From Pyronema omphalodes (taxonomy: Eukaryota; Ascomycota; Pezizomycetes; Pezizales; Pyronemataceae), in assembly GCA_024516155.1 (NCBI GenBank), contig JAJJXM010000013.1:186001-250000 (forward strand): DNA of 64,000 bases, in the 5' to 3' direction. This document shows, piece after piece, positions 45,347 through 55,900 of this stretch (position 1 is the stretch's first letter; each line of letters begins with the position of its first letter). Made by a program: the position numbers and the translations under genes. A model generated the notes under the pieces. The model was not told the origin of the DNA and ran no database searches. It saw only the letters and a program-made list of their open reading frames with translations.

Positions 45347-46994
45347 CGGTGGTCATATTGGTGTCAGAGGGTAGGTCAGAGGGCTTGTGGGCGGTTTTTG
45401 TTCTTTGCCAGACAGTTCTTATGACTTCCAGGCGGGAGGGGCATTTGGGGTGGAATGCAGGGTGAGCTGTGTCATCTTGGTTTGAATCAGTGCAGTTTCT
45501 GCATTTGACATGACATGGGGGCATAGCCGTCCAGTCTTGGTCGGACATTCAGCACATTGATGTAGGTCGGTGGAATGTGGCCCGGCACAAAGGGCACAGG
45601 TGGGGTGGGAAATGGAGGGGCAGACGGCATGGTGGTGTCCAAAGGTAAGGCAGCGACGGCATTGGTCGGTGGGGCGGGCTGAGTGATACTCAGTGACCTT
45701 CCTCTGCTCATAGCGTACAATAACCTTGGTTCTCTTCAGCCTTGTGCATCCTCATTGGTCTTAAGGGCGATCATAACGCTTGATGCAGCCTTGCCAATGC
45801 GCTTGTCAGGGTGGGTTATGTATCGGGGGGGTTGGGCGAGCTGGATGTCATGGTTGCGCTCAATCTCAGATTGGAGAGCTTGCATACCATCAGGGTGTCG
45901 GGGTAGGAGTCAAGTGGGATGCTGTGTACCGTAAGTTTGAACCACTTTTCGGCAACTCGGGGTGCAAGCAGGGTGTAGTGGATTGACTGGGCAGCCTCCT
46001 GAAGGGTGTTGAGGTGGGCAGTAACTTCTTCAGTGGTAGTTTTGGGGGAGAACGTGAGGGTGAGGTTTCCAAGTTGGTTGCGGCGCACCGTAACAACAGA
46101 CATGTGGTCAGGGGCGTCTGCCTCCCGGAGTGCACGGTTTGTAGCAGCACCGAGGTGGGCATTGACATCATGTGTGAGTTTTTCTGGGTCTGGGCAGGGG
46201 ATGGAAACAGTAACAGGGCGAGGGACAGCAGGTTTCGGTGATGGTTTTTTGGGTTGGGATGGGGTCTTGGACTTCTGAGTGGCGACAGTCTGGGTAACAG
46301 AGCTGAAGAGCTTCTGGGGATATCAGGTTCTGTCCAGGCAGCAGTTGCTTGGGGGACGGGGAAGGGGATGGCGGGGGGGGCGGCGATATTGTGTTCGGCT
46401 AGCGCTTCTTCAGCAGCGAAACAGCGGGTCTTCCAGTAGGTGACCAGATCGTCGGTTTGGGCAGTGGGCAGGGGTTCAGTGTCAGGGGCAGGGTCGGTGG
46501 ATTCAGGAATTTCGTGGGAGGGCAGCAGTTTGCGCAGCATTTCTTCAATCTTGCGTAATGTTGCTCTGTCGCGATCCATGATGCTGAATGCTTTATTGAG
46601 GCGTTGAGTGGTACGATGGTCGTTGAGCCGTGCGGCGTCGGCATGTGCGGTTACTGTGGCCATGACTCGTTCGATTGCTGTCAGGTCTGCGATGCTGGTG
46701 TGTCCGGGGGTTGCTGTTTCATTTCCCAAGGTGCGCAGGGAAGCCTGGATACCATGTTCATAGACGAGAGGAGTTTCAGTGGAAGTGGTGGTAGACGGTG
46801 CGGAGCGTTTTGCCGGGAGGGTTGGAAAGTCTTGGATATTGCGGACGTGGATTGTATGTCCAGTTCTGGGCGCAGTGGGGGCAGGCGGTTGGTTTTGAGG
46901 AGTGGGTTGCGGCGGGGTAGGGACGGCGAGCTGGGGTTGGTGTAGGCGACGCGGTTTCTTCGTCGCTGACGTCAGTGTCAGTGTCGAGGTTCAT
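45339..46994 (-). pseudogene. LINE ORF1: gag-like protein with zinc knuckles
   Basis: N-terminus at about 46994 (MNLDTDTDVSDEET) with a CPHC-type segment. A helical region follows (IADLTAIERVMATVTAH, ATLRKIEEMLRKLLP), then an RRM-like part (NLTLTFSPKTTTEEVTAHL, WFKLTVHSIPLDSY). Clustered CCHC motifs come last (CRRCLTFGHHHAVC, CALCAGPHSTDLHQC, CRNCTDSNQDDTAHPAF). Frameshifts near 46.8, 46.3 and 45.8 kb. ORF1 proteins bind element RNA. Confidence 0.82.
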
Positions 46995-47432
46995 GTCGTC
47001 ATTGTTGTCGGTTGGGAGTGCGGCTCTGCGCTAGCGTGTTGGCTCGCGCTAAGGCTCGGCGTGCTGATTTTGTCGGGGGGAATGGGTTTTTTGGCGGGGG
47101 GCAGCAGAGCGTGGGGCCATGTCGCCGCGAAGGAGTTGGGAGGGGAGATTGAGGGAGCGATATTTAAGGGGATAGAAGAGAAGACGAGTTCGAGCGAGTG
47201 GTTGTTGTTTTGTGGTTGTGGTGGAGTCGCGTTGTGCCTGTGCCGAGGGGCGTCTTCAGGGGCCGTGATTCTCTTTCACCTCGCTTGCGCGACGAAAAAG
47301 AGCGTGCCGGGTCTGGAGAGGCTTCGGGTAGGTAAATCGAGTGAGCTATTCAAGAATCCGCTCGAAAATCTGATGATTTCCGGGTGGTTGTTGAGATAGC
47401 TGGGGGGGGTCGAACTCGATCGGTATATGGAT

Positions 47433-47733
47433 GAAACGCGGGATAATCGGGTGGTACAAATAGCCCAGCCGTCAAGACATGCGCCTACATAAATCGCTTT
47501 GCGATCAATAGGTCCCAGATCAATAGCTCCAGAGTCCACAGACCGCGGATGTTTTTAAGGAGATTTTTATTTTGTTTTACGGTCACCTGGATTTTTTTGC
47601 CAAGATATGTGGGAGCTATGGAAGTCAGCTGCCATCGTAAAGGTATATCGTCTGAAATCGAATCTGTGACAAAGATATTGACGAACAATGCCTGGTCATA
47701 CACTATCATTTGTTTTCGGCTAAATATGGACAT
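47433..47733 (+). promoter_or_regulatory. Right half of the split promoter relic, then unrecognised sequence
   Basis: 47446-47500 holds the downstream half of the promoter cassette interrupted by the LINE. The following 230 bases carry no recognised exon, suggesting the gene it once drove is lost. Confidence 0.4.
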
Positions 47734-47865
47734 GTTGACCAGACGCCAAGACATACTCGCCTATACCTGACGGGAAAAGCTGGTCCTCCATCTGCCCCTT
47801 TTCCTCCCTTTCCTGCACCACATCCGTTTAACACCCGCGAATGTGTGAAGAGAAAACGTCCGACA
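47734..47865 (+). promoter_or_regulatory. Cassette promoter and leader of zinc-knuckle gene 2
   Basis: TTGACCAGACGCCAAGACAT then ACTCGCCTATACC is the core motif, almost identical to that of copy E. The leader ends CCGACA at 47865 before GTAAGT. Confidence 0.65.
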
Positions 47866-48002
47866 GTAAGTCGTCTAGCCCATCCTGATATATCCAAAAA
47901 CACCCTCAAGTGTGTATTACTAAAAGTTCACCTTTCAATACCACCGCAAAATGTCCATTGAGAAGTCAACGTTGAGTAAGACTGACCTGGAGTTTATTCT
48001 AG
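47866..48002 (+). other. Intron splitting the start codon (A|TG) of zinc-knuckle gene 2
   Basis: Donor GTAAGT at 47866, branch-type ACTGACC near 47981, acceptor TTCTAG ending at 48002. A at 47865 joins TG at 48003. Length 137 nt. Confidence 0.68.
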
Positions 48003-48972
48003 TGGGGAAGACAGGAGAGGAACACCCTGCATCTGCTGCGGTAGAACCCGCGGCGAAAAAAGGCAAAGGAGACGGTCCAAGGAGAAGAAACTGCTCCTCA
48101 TATCCCAACTTCTAAGCAGCCTCCTCCGCCGACAGGTACAACTGCGTCAAACACCAGCCAACATGAAGAAGCGCTCCTCGCGGTCAATGATATCAACAAG
48201 ACACAGTCAACTGCAGTAGCAGACGAAAACCAAGCATCGTTGTCGCAAGAAAAACTCAAAAAGCGCAGGAAGAAAAAGCGCCAAATCTTGCTAAGAAGAT
48301 TCTCACTGCAAGCAACCGAATGATATACGTAGCCTTATCGAAGGCCGTGACCGCCAAGAGACGCAGCCGTCACAGCAAGCTTCTTTGCCTCCTCACGGAC
48401 CTTGATCTTCCGGGCGTTGAAAGGGTTCAGAACGCAGTCCACTACTTCTTGATAGGATGCAAGACTACCGAACTACGAGACAATGTCATTGACATAATCA
48501 GAGATACCGAGTTTATTGACGACGACCAAGTTATTCCAATTGTAGTGCACCCGTTCGGAGATTCCACGTTCAGAGCAACAACAACATGGTCTATCGAGGC
48601 ACTTCACTTATCAACTTTAGAAGAGATCCGCGACGCGATCATTAATCACCTCGCAATATATGCCCCCGAACTCCGTACTCCTTTTGTTGTCAGAGATATA
48701 CATTGGGCCGTTACCCCCGTGGAGAGTGGACGGTGCTCTTTGATACTGCTACACCCATCTTCGTCAGAGAAATGAAAATGGAAGTATGCCCGGCTTTTCT
48801 AACGCCAGAACCGCAATATAGATGTCGATCTTGTAAAACTGCTGGGCACAATATCTTCCAGTGCCCCACCCCAGGTGAACGGTACCTCCATAACAAAGCG
48901 ATTGCCGGAATGACTGGTTATCGACAGTGTGGCGACGAGGATAACAGCAGGGACAGTTTCGTGTCTGAGTGA
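48003..48972 (+). pseudogene. CCHC zinc-knuckle protein 2, frameshifted
   Basis: The spliced start gives M-G-K-T-G-E-E-H-P-A-S. A Lys/Arg-rich part (KLKKRRKKKR) follows after one frameshift. Then LAKKILTASNRMIYVALSKA aligns with the helix before the RRM-like region of gene 1, and VHYFLIGCKTTELRD and IPIVVHPFGDSTF match the core. Another shift near 48750 precedes the zinc knuckle CRSCKTAGHNIFQC (CX2CX4HX4C). The protein is divergent from genes 1 and 3. At least three frameshifts make a full product impossible as read. Confidence 0.75.
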
Positions 48973-49207
48973 GAGTATAAGAGAACTGGGGGGCTCAAAA
49001 AGGTGGATGATTTTCGGCAGTAGGCAGGGATAAGCAGATATAACGGGGTCGGAACATAATGTTTTACACATGTTGTATAATGAAAAGAAATCAAAGGACC
49101 TACCTGTATTTTCGGGAGCCTGACCCTATTAATGTATGTAATAATAGGTGATTTCTACGCCAGGACAGTTGTCTTTTTTGGTTTTGATCAAACCAGCACA
49201 GTCGCAT

Positions 49208-49552
49208 TTATTTATTTTTATTTATTTCAATCATACGTCCGATCGAGGCCTTTAAGGCCTATGCGGGTAAAGCAACTTGTACAACCATTTTTCCTGTCCT
49301 CGAGACCGAAGTCTCCTGATGAGGCGCCCTAATCTCCTACACCCATTAACCCAACCATTCCACCAACACTTGTCTATACCTAAGGAGGCATAGATCAGGA
49401 AAGCGTGACCACTTATCCTGAGCACCGGGTAAACCTCCCTGAGGACAAACCCCGGTAACCAAGCAATACCTGTGGGAGCGACACGGGATTCGAACCCGTT
49501 GTATTTGCGCAGTTGCAGGGACTGATACCACTACACCACTGGGGCCGCCCCC
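49208..49552 (-). mobile_element. tRNA-derived SINE with LINE-like 3' end
   Basis: A 15-bp target duplication CCAGCACAGTCGCAT (49193-49207 and 49553-49567) encloses 345 bp. On the minus strand the head has an A box (TGGTGTAGTGG), a B box (GGTTCGAATCCCG) and a possible acceptor stem GGGGGCG/CGCTCCC, i.e. a tRNA-related RNA polymerase III promoter. The 3' end ACCCGCATAGGCC...GTATGATTG plus AAATA tail resembles the end of the Tad1 LINE. SINEs commonly borrow the 3' end of a partner LINE for reverse transcription. Confidence 0.88.
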
Positions 49553-49567
49553 CCAGCACAGTCGCAT

Positions 49568-50333
49568 CGAGCTCCAGATTATGGTCGGGACGAACAAGCG
49601 AGTGATATCTCGTGTTCCACACCTTGATTCCACTCCAATGGCTTTTTGGCCACAAATCGGGAATTGAAGCTTGAGCATTTTGAACCTTCATGCAGCGGAA
49701 AAATCTGCGGCTGATTACCAGCCATTGTCATGCCAACAACATGGTTCGGTACTTAGCGAGGAGGAAAGAGACTCCGTTCAGCTAGGCGCCTCACCGCGGT
49801 GGTTATCCGTGCCAAACCACCAGCGGAGTTGCATAGGAAGACAATATATTGACATAGAATCAGTACGCAAGATTCTGTGCGGCAATGTATATGTTTAACT
49901 TTATCTCATTTCAAGCAATAATGAAATTGTAATCTCCAGTATCTAGTTCAACGTCAAAGTTATAACTGAACCTCCAACATTTAATCTTACATGATATGTT
50001 GCATGTCATAGTGACTCCGTACCACTCCTTACAATACCTATTCATACCACTTTACCGAGACCCAAGCCTGCTCGATAAGCCATATGAAATGAACCAAATA
50101 AAACTCATAACCTTCTAGTATTCATACCACTTTCTATGGTGAGGTAACCTTCCTAACATTGCAGTTTATCAATTTTCCACTTCTGAATGACGTCACATAC
50201 GTCTTCCCTGTGAATCAGGGTGATAGTTCCGCAGATTTTCCCCTCATTATAAAACATCTGACCAAAAGTCTCCACCAATTCTCTCATCTGCCCATTTGCA
50301 TCCCATCCACGAAGTATCCACCATGTAAGAATT
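49568..50333. other. Intergenic and 3' flank of zinc-knuckle gene 3
   Basis: Bases about 50160-50333 are the 3' flank of the minus-strand gene and match the 3' flank of gene 1 (GGGCAGATGAGA, TGGTGGAGACTT). Nothing recognised to the left. Confidence 0.5.
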
Positions 50334-51401
50334 TCAATCGTCAGAAAAGTCTGCTTCGTCACAGTCGGATTCATAACCGGAAGTAACAGCATAGCGCGTT
50401 GTGTTAAATCGATGATGATTGTGTGATACATTAGCAATACCCGCGGTTCTGCTCTTCTGTTCTGGCAATGCCGAAGTAGTTCCAGTAACCACATCATGGT
50501 GCATAGCCCGTATTCCCGGTGATTTACATTCCAAGACATGGTGTGTAGTCAGTCCACACCCTCGACAGTGAGTTTCCCGCGATGATTTAACAAACGCAAT
50601 ACTGTCACCGACCTTCATCTCATCGGCAAATAGGGTAGCGGATTACAAGCCGAACAGCCCACTCTCCAGTGCCGTAACCATATTCTGCATATTCTTGCAC
50701 AGTAAAAGAAGTTTCGAAACCTGGGACATGAAGCTGAATGTAGCAGATGACCGCATCACGAATATCGGTGGAGTTGGCTAGAAGACTAGCTGAGACATCC
50801 CAGATGCTTGACGGCTGGAACTTCGGGTCTCCGTAGGGATGTGCAAGAATCCTGATGGTCCTCTCGTTGAAGGAAAATGAGGTGCGTGATATCTGTGTAA
50901 TGGCTTGGTCACGCAGTTCGGTGGACGAGAATAGTAATACATAGTACATATAGTACGACTCGACATATTCCTGGAGTCTTAACAGCCCGGGAAGCTTCAT
51001 ACTGGCGATGACACGTTTGAGGGGTCGGTGGTATATTGATCTGGCGGCGGATATAGTGTGCGGTATGAATGCGTACAGTGCTCGATTGCAGGCGGTGAGC
51101 GCTTCTTTGTCTAGTTCTTGCATGTGCTTCCTTGTTTTTTGCAGTTTGGTCTCTGTTAAAGAGAAACTAGATTCAGGGCCGTCATCCATGGATGTGACGT
51201 GCTGTTTTGGGACAACTTTCACTGGGATGCTTGGTTGGTTCCATTGTCCTGATACTGTTACTGGTACCCCAGCAGTTGGTGAAGGAGCCGGTGTTCCAAC
51301 GGTGAAGGTAGTCGGCGTTTTTTCGGGGGACATTTGCTCCCGCTTGACTGCCTTGGGTCCCACTGTGGTAGATGCAGCGCGTTTTCTTTCGTTGGAAACC
51401 A
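50334..51401 (-). pseudogene. CCHC zinc-knuckle protein 3, one frameshift
   Basis: The spliced start gives M-V-S-N-E-R-K-R-A-A-S-T. It is very close to gene 1 throughout: ELDKEALTACNRALYAFIP, YYMYYVLLFSSTELRD, IRILAHPYGDPKF, then the knuckle HCRGCGLTTHHVLEC and an acidic Ser/Asp end. A one-base loss near 50625 (ICR then stop, where gene 1 reads ISVDEM) divides the frame just before the zinc knuckle. Genes 1 and 3 share leader, intron position, coding region and 3' flank, so a whole-gene duplication in opposite orientation produced them. Confidence 0.85.
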
Positions 51402-51475
51402 CTATAAGCAAGTGTTTTGTCAGCTATTCTTAGCCTTCATCTCATAATAAACAACATGCGGGGCAACCGGCTCAC
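51402..51475 (-). other. Intron splitting the start codon (A|TG) of zinc-knuckle gene 3
   Basis: Minus-strand donor GTGAGC at 51475, branch-type AGCTGACAAA, acceptor TTATAG ending at 51402. A at 51476 joins TG at 51401. It is shorter (74 nt) than the gene 1 intron because its central part is missing; the two ends align. Confidence 0.68.
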
Positions 51476-51680
51476 TAATAGCTAAAGAAGGTTCTGCCGG
51501 GCAATCTGTCGATAGTTCTGATGTGGGTGAATCACGTACTTTCTTGGGTTCTGTATTCGAAGCTGGGTGCCAACTGTGCAGGTGAACTGGAACGTAAAAG
51601 TGGAGGATTCTTCTTAGGCTGATCTTCATAGATGGTTTTCTTGGCGTGTGAATAAACTGGACTGTCCAGGCTTGACATTC
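51476..51680 (-). promoter_or_regulatory. Cassette promoter and leader of zinc-knuckle gene 3
   Basis: On the minus strand TGCCAGAATGTCAAGCCTGG then CACGCCAAGAAAACCATCTA, aligning base for base with the gene 1 promoter. The TATA position reads CTATGAAG instead of CTATAAAG. Confidence 0.6.
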
Positions 51681-52926
51681 TGGCAATTCATCGATACTTT
51701 CACCAATCGACGGGCCGATGTTGATGCTGTCATTTTTGCAATTGTCAAGTACATCATCTTAAAAGACTCAATCAGCCGCCTGTATCTGTTGTGACAGTTG
51801 TAGCCACCAAGTTTGCCCGCAACATTTATTAAACACATCGGCTGTTTCTGAAAATAATGATAAGTTTTCATAATTACTATCAAGAACTTTTACAGGCAGA
51901 ATCGCACCTCTTAGTGTGTTATTTTACGCTCTTCTAGTTTCCTTTATGCATTTACGGCAAGTATTTTTTAACTTTGAAGGTCGTCTGCTATACAAGTAAT
52001 TCTGTTTGATTCTGTCGCCGTTTCAACTTCCTAACATCATGTTCGGCGACCACTATCCCAAGTACAGCTTTGCATTTCATGAATTTCAAAATTTAAATCC
52101 CTTAGCACGAGTTGAGTGACCCTGCATGCACCTACGTACTTTCGACGCGTCCGCTTTCAGAATAACAGAATAGTATTTCCTAGCTACACTCTAAATATAA
52201 GACTATGAAAATGCGCTTCTCCTCAAGTCCTCAAACAGGAGCATCGAATCTGCCGGCCGCCAGGGTTTTGGTAATGCTGGTTCAAAATAAAATAAAACTG
52301 TTCAGATGCAAAAGAAGAAAAAAAAAATGAACAAAGCGTTGGACTTATTCTACAGCTATTTGATAGTGCAATTCTAATACCCAGATGGCCTCGATCATCA
52401 CGAGAAGGGGAAAATAGCGAATCAGTATTTTCATCTGTTGATGCGGCGATAATTATACATGGGAGATTGTACCGGCAGGGAATGCGGTGAGGGCATGGAC
52501 CTGTTGTTACCAACTCACAGGACATGGAAGGGCGATAGGGTATAGGGAGAGAGTATGGGAAGAAAAACTCCTTGAATTTAGCACTGTAGACAATTCGTTC
52601 GGGCAGACAACCATCACTTGCCTCAGGTCAGGTGACCACACGATACATAGAGGAATACTCCAGTTTCATACGGTTTACCTCCTGAGAACAGAATACAGAT
52701 TTGGAGCAGCTTTTAATTAACTTTGACGCTCAAGATCACTATCATTACACTGCTGTCCGAGTGCTGTTGACAGACGCGTACGTTACACGTTCTTGTTCGC
52801 TCCGTGACGCGACGCGCATCCCGGTAGACGCGTATCCCCTGTCGACGCGAATCCCTGACACGCGTATCGACACCAAGAACTTGGTTCTCGCATGCATGCC
52901 ATTCCCCACGCGTCATCACCTTCACG
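51681..52926. other. Intergenic; one dispersed repeat
   Basis: A copy of the GC-rich dispersed repeat lies at about 52795-52865 (GTGACGCGACGCGCATCCC, GACGCGAATCCCTG). No gene recognised. Confidence 0.45.
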
Positions 52927-55900
52927 ATGGTTTTCCAACGAAGACTAACAACCGAAGAACGTCTACGACTGCGAGAACACGAAGCCAGGGTTGCTGCCAA
53001 TGCTAAACGCAGCTTATCAACCGCCGATCTATCTACGATAGATGGTAACTCTGAACCGAACTCGAAACGCGCACAAACAGACCGTCCCGAACTGCGCTTC
53101 TCCGAGCCTCAAATCCCCGTTACGACGTCTCTCACGTCGGCATATCAGCCTTATGAACCTTATCGTCGGATATCCGAAGAAGATTATTATGCGTCCTTCG
53201 ATTTTACTTTCGATGAGATAGATGCGGATAATGCTCCGCCGGTGACTGTTGCTCCATCTGCACCAACTCCGGTGGTGAGAAACTCTTCCCTTCCGGCACA
53301 ACCGTCAGGAAACACGACGACACCAGACCAGAGAAAATATCCGATTGCGCCGTCAAAATCAGAATCGAACTCAGGACTATCGAAGGTGACTCCCAATAGA
53401 GCGGCGAACAATGTGGTTAATGGACAAAGTTAGTTAGCCATTGCGTATTCCTAAGAATGTCGCTGATGAGACAACCGCTAAGCTCCAAATTTAGCTATCC
53501 CCCGATCAGTGAATGGACCGTCAAAACTATCCAGGGTCTCCTATGCCGGTCGAGAACATCCAAAAGAAACGCCTGTATCGCAGCTCGAAAAGTACGGCTT
53601 GTTACCGAAGACGTCACAGGGCCCTTCGACGGCGGCCAATAGCCCAGCGAAACAAACGCCTGTAGCTGCTCCAAAAGCCACCACTCCTACAAAACCGAAT
53701 CCACAATCGTTTCCACAGCGCCCCAGAGTGTCCTACGTTGGCCGCCCCCTTCCAAGGCTTGAGGACACACCAAAATCACAGCTTGCACTACTCACCGAAG
53801 CCGAGCTGCAGGCACTGAAACAGGCCGAGATTGCTTCTACACTTGTTCCTCCGGTAATCCCCTCACAACAGTCCTGAGATGATGTCTCTTAATAACAGTT
53901 CCAGTGAAGCCTTCCGCAACGAAAGTCACAGCAGTTTCACAAATAGCAACAAAGCTCCCAGAAACGACAACCCCAGCGGTTCCAGCGGTCCCCGCAGTTC
54001 CACAAATGTCAACACAATACGCCGCCCCTGACTACCTCGGGAATGAAGTAACACCGTGGGCCCCAACACAGGGTCCTTATGATAATCCCTCCTCCACAGC
54101 TGGACCTCCTCCGAAACCCCCAATTTTAAGATCAGAAAACGAGCTCTCTATTTCACATCCCAAATGGGGGCTTGTTGATGATATAGTATCTGGGTTCGCC
54201 GCGGCAAATGTACATGAGATGTATCCCTGGCAATCGGAATGCTTATCTCTCCCGGAGGTTTTGCAAGGAGATAGTAATCTAGTATACACGGCGCCTACAT
54301 CTGCGGGAAAGAGTTTGGTGTCGGATATATTAATGGCTAAGCGAGTCATGGAGGACTTCAAGAAGGTCTTGATCGTGGTACCCTATGTCAGTATCGTCCA
54401 GGAGAAAAACGAAATATCTGGAAACAGTGTTCCGGGGTATCCGTGTGCCGGTTGGAAAAAGATGGAGAAACGCAACAGCTGTTGGATTTTTCAGCGGTGT
54501 AGGAAGCCGAGCAAGATGGAAGGATATCGACGTTGCGGTTTGTACACTTGAAAGAGCGAATGCAATCATCAATACAGCTATTGAAGACCGAACTATTGAT
54601 GATGTCGGATTGGTAGTTTTTGATGAGTTGCATATGGTTGATGATGAGCATCGGGGGTTTATCTTGGAGATTTTGGCGGCGAAATTATTATGTCTCGGCA
54701 ACAAAATACAAATCGTCGGAATGTCGGCTACCCTCAGCAATGCTGATACTCTCGGGAAATGGTTGAAAGCTCAGGTTTATGAGTGCTCTTTTCGTCCCAT
54801 ACAGCTAGAAGAACACATTGCCTTCGAGAACGGAATTTTTCCATCAACTTTTCGAAACAGCGCGAGCTTCCAACAAGCGATAAGAAGGATATGAAGGATC
54901 CAGTCACAAACGCTGCAATTATGTTGACTCAGGAATGCGTATCCAGTGGGCATGGAGTGCTGATATTTTGTGAAAGTCGAGCAAAATGCGAAGACCTTGC
55001 TACGTTAATGCGTAGATATATACCCCGGGCACCTAGCAATATAGAAGAGAAGCGACGGCATATATTGACAGAGCTTGGAACCACAGCTGTTGGTCTTGAT
55101 CCAGTTTTAGAAAAAGTTATTCCTGCGGGTATAGCTTTTCATCACGCAGGCCTCACTTCAGAGGAACGGGATATCATTACAATGGCATATCAAGAGGGCA
55201 CAATCAAGATTATATTCTGCACCGCCACCATAGCTGCCGGCGTTAACCTCCCAGCCCGACGAGTAATCATCATTCCCCACCAAGGCCGGGATTTCGTCAC
55301 CGCCACTACACTACAACAAATGCGGGGAAGAGCGGGACGAAAAGGCAAAGACACCGCCGGCGAGACGTTCATCTTGGTCCGGGAAAAAGATGTCGGCCCA
55401 TTAACAAAGCTCCTCACACAACCCCTTCCCATCGTCAAATCCGCCCTGTTAACATCCGATACCACACGACTCTCCCGCGCAATCCTCGAAGTCATCGCCA
55501 CGCATCTCGCCACATCCACCGGCCACATCCTAGTTTCCTCTCCTACACATTGCTGTTTCAACTCCAACCCGAATCCACCTCCGAAGATCTCCTCGACCAA
55601 ATCCTCTCCGATCTTACCAGCCAACGACTGATCTCATCCGACGAATTCGGCTACTACACCCCACAACCCTTGGTCGCGCCACCGTTACAGCCGGCCTAAC
55701 CCCCACCGACGGTCTCTTCCTCAACGCCGAACTCTCCGTCGCTCTCCGTTCCTTCAACCTCGAAACCGACCTCCAAATCTGCTACCACTTCACCCACTGC
55801 ATCTCACCAGCACCTTAGAAATTGATCCCCTTCACCTCCGCCAGCTATTTGAAGCCCTCGATGAACCCTCTTTACGTGCAGCTTTACTCTGCGGCGTTCA

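Larger units (their letters stand above)
40862..47432 (-). mobile_element. Tad1-type non-LTR retrotransposon, near full length
   Basis: About 6.57 kb flanked by a 13-bp direct repeat GAAACGCGGGATA (40849-40861 and 47433-47445). Order on the minus strand: 5' UTR, ORF1 (gag with CCHC knuckles), ORF2 (AP endonuclease, reverse transcriptase, RNase H), purine-rich 3' UTR with an A17 run (about 41368), terminal hairpin AACC-TTAC-GGTT, and an AAATA tail (40862-40882). Several frameshifts break both ORFs, so this copy is probably inactive, although the exact target duplication indicates a fairly recent insertion. The APE-RT-RNaseH order and the gag knuckles fit the Tad1 clade of ascomycetes. Confidence 0.93.

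Noticed and set aside
46006..47399. Gly/Cys/Val-rich plus-strand open frames
   Set aside because: They are shadows of the LINE ORF1 and 5' UTR, whose minus-strand reading has gag motifs.
49480..49552. Possible tRNA gene on the minus strand with good A and B boxes
   Set aside because: It is the head of a 345-bp unit with an AAATA tail and a 15-bp target duplication, so it is a SINE, and the cloverleaf is imperfect.
50153..50539. Minus-strand open frame of 128 codons
   Set aside because: It overlaps the zinc-knuckle region of gene 3 in another frame and its tail is the conserved 3' flank.
53854..53904. Second intron in the helicase gene (GTAATC ... CAG)
   Set aside because: All donor and acceptor pairs I tried leave the frames mismatched, so a frameshift explains this break better.
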